Source: an uncultured bacterium (GTDB taxonomy: Bacteria; Patescibacteriota; Microgenomatia; UBA1400; PJMF01). Taken from it: a stretch of DNA of 5,738 bases. Position 1 is the stretch's first letter; each line of letters opens with the position of its first letter. Under the pieces are notes generated by a model. That model saw only the letters and a program-made list of their open reading frames with translations. It did no database searches and was not told the origin of the DNA. The position numbers were made by a program, and so were the translations under genes. Shown in pieces: positions 5,087-5,738 of this stretch. The stretch is taken from NCBI GenBank assembly GCA_903959355.1, contig CAJBWJ010000015.1, forward strand, positions 1 to 5,738, given 5' to 3'.

Positions 5087-5738
5087 AATTACCTATTTCT
5101 TGATAAATTTTATCTAATTTCTGCGAGATTAAATCCCAATCATAATTTTTTGCTACAAATTCTTTTCCATTCTCTGAAAGTCTTTGCCAGAGATTTTTAT
5201 CATTAAGTACTTTAACTGTCAAATCTGCAAGAGTATTGGCATCATTGCTAGTCAAGACATGTTGACCATCAATAATGTTTAGACCCTCCACGGCTATTTT
5301 ACTCGCAACTACGGGTGTTCCGCTAGCCATGGCTTCCAGAATCTTATAGCGAGTGCCTTTGCCACTAAAAACTGGTGCAAGTAAAACATGAGCACTTTGA
5401 AAGGCATCGCGAATATCTTCAATCATGCCGGTAACAGTAATTTGAGGATCAGTTGTTCCATAACCAATAACTTTGGCTGTTGGAGCATTTCCTACAATTA
5501 ATAAATTAGCATTAGCAACTTTAGTTTTAATGAGTGGCCAAACTTTTTCTACTAAAAAGTCGACAGCTTCAATATTCGGTAGCCATTTAAAGGTTCCAAC
5601 AGAAAGTATAGTTGGCACATCAGATAGTTGGCGTTTTTTTTCTGCAAACCATTTAGTATCGACTCCATTGGCCACCACATCAATTTTTTCTTTAGCAAAT
5701 TCCTTGCCTATGAATTGACGATCTTCTTCGCTCATGAC
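5073..5738 (-). CDS. Glycosyltransferase family 4, C-terminal part (partial, 5' end outside the window)
   Basis: This is the C-terminal GT-B half of a family GT4 retaining glycosyltransferase, which would move a sugar from a nucleotide donor onto a growing glycan at the cytoplasmic face of the membrane. About 221 codons are present. Counting from the Met at 5735, one sees NGVD (23-26, the usual linker into the donor-binding domain), SVGTFKWLPN (45-54), LLIVGNAP (78-85), TGMIEDIRDAF (102-112), GKGTRYKILEAMASG (125-139) and PVVAS (141-145). That Met is not the start: the frame stays open to the edge with Val before it, and MSEEDRQF reads as the common internal 'vSeeD' segment. GT4 enzymes are usually 350-400 residues, so roughly 170 N-terminal residues are missing. 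The first Glu of the EX7E motif is not conserved (Lys126 stands eight before Glu134), which resembles the Stp1/TIGR03087-like branch. Its last 14 nt overlap the next gene. The acceptor and the sugar cannot be told from sequence. Confidence 0.9.
   Translation of the reverse strand, partial: VMSEEDRQFIGKEFAKEKIDVVANGVDTKWFAEKKRQLSDVPTILSVGTFKWLPNIEAVDFLVEKVWPLIKTKVANANLLIVGNAPTAKVIGYGTTDPQITVTGMIEDIRDAFQSAHVLLAPVFSGKGTRYKILEAMASGTPVVASKIAVEGLNIIDGQHVLTSNDANTLADLTVKVLNDKNLWQRLSENGKEFVAKNYDWDLISQKLDKIYQEIGNYAKK
5091..5094 (-). promoter_or_regulatory. Weak ribosome-binding site for the GT2 gene
   Basis: On the minus strand, AGGT lies four bases before the ATG at 5086, inside the 3' end of the upstream gene. 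It is a short match to the anti-Shine-Dalgarno sequence. It is the main reason to keep the 5086 start over the ATG at 5065. Translational coupling to the upstream gene would also work. Confidence 0.35.

Larger units (their letters stand above)
1..5738 (-). other. Polysaccharide/glycan biosynthesis operon, open at both ends
   Basis: Seven genes lie head to tail on the minus strand: four glycosyltransferases, manC, a lipid-carrier sugar transferase and an unidentified partial gene. Junctions are, in order, a 14-nt overlap, an 11-nt overlap, two 4-nt ATGA overlaps, a 4-nt gap and a 34-nt gap. No terminator-like hairpin plus T-run lies between any of them, so one transcript is the simplest reading. 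The first gene is cut by the right edge and the last by the left edge, so neither the promoter nor the end of the operon is seen. The pathway logic (nucleotide-sugar supply, carrier loading, chain extension) supports a single functional unit. The single-transcript claim is inferred from spacing only. Confidence 0.85.

Noticed and set aside
5473..5718. Plus-strand open frame inside the partial GT4 gene
   Set aside because: It runs antisense to conserved GT4 coding sequence and has no recognisable domain.
1..5738. CRISPR array, tRNA, rRNA, insertion sequence or attachment sites
   Set aside because: No regularly spaced repeats, cloverleaf-like segments, terminal inverted repeats or transposase motifs were found on either strand; almost every base is in a well-supported glycan gene.

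Overview
The window is a stretch of bacterial surface-glycan biosynthesis DNA. Everything recognisable is on the minus strand, so transcription runs from high to low coordinates. The DNA is AT-rich, with hand counts of scattered lines in the mid-30s % GC. Genes are packed with overlaps or gaps of a few bases, and most starts lack a clear Shine-Dalgarno sequence. UGA is used as a stop twice (3061-3063 and 1904-1906), which rules out codes that reassign UGA (Gracilibacteria-type, Mycoplasma-type). Dense AT-rich glycosyltransferase operons with a single-domain GDP-mannose pyrophosphorylase and a short sugar-phosphate transferase are common in Patescibacteria (CPR, e.g. Parcubacteria-like lineages). 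That assignment is an inference from style and not proof, because no marker gene is present.

Layout in transcription order: (1) the C-terminal part of a GT4 glycosyltransferase, cut by the window edge (5738-5073); (2) a GT2 glycosyltransferase of the rhamnosyltransferase/WcaA-like type (5086-4196); (3) a GT4 enzyme with the GIGRY start typical of the MtfB-like group (4206-3061); (4) a GT4 enzyme resembling WbaZ-type mannosyltransferases (3064-1904, with the start corrected to the ATG inside an ATGA overlap); (5) manC, a single-domain mannose-1-phosphate guanylyltransferase (1907-804); (6) a short polyprenyl-phosphate sugar-phosphate transferase of the PglC/WcaJ C-domain type (799-173); (7) the first 46 codons of an unidentified protein with a charged, probably disordered N-terminus (138 to the left edge).

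The genes fit one pathway. The sugar transferase would load the first sugar phosphate onto undecaprenyl phosphate at the membrane. The four glycosyltransferases would extend the chain, and ManC would supply GDP-mannose for at least some of the additions. The two GT4 genes next to manC belong to groups whose named members are mannosyltransferases, so a mannose-containing glycan is a reasonable guess. No flippase, polymerase, ABC exporter, phosphomannomutase or mannose-6-phosphate isomerase is visible; these must lie outside the window or elsewhere in the genome.

No RNA genes, mobile elements, CRISPR arrays, convincing terminators or gene-free stretches over 300 bases were found. The only intergenic space of note is 34 bases (139-172). 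Nothing here demonstrates a new kind of system. The points most worth checking are the D-for-E substitution in the GT4 active-site motif of gene 4, a possible leaderless start for the last gene, and the slightly lower GC of the central two genes.
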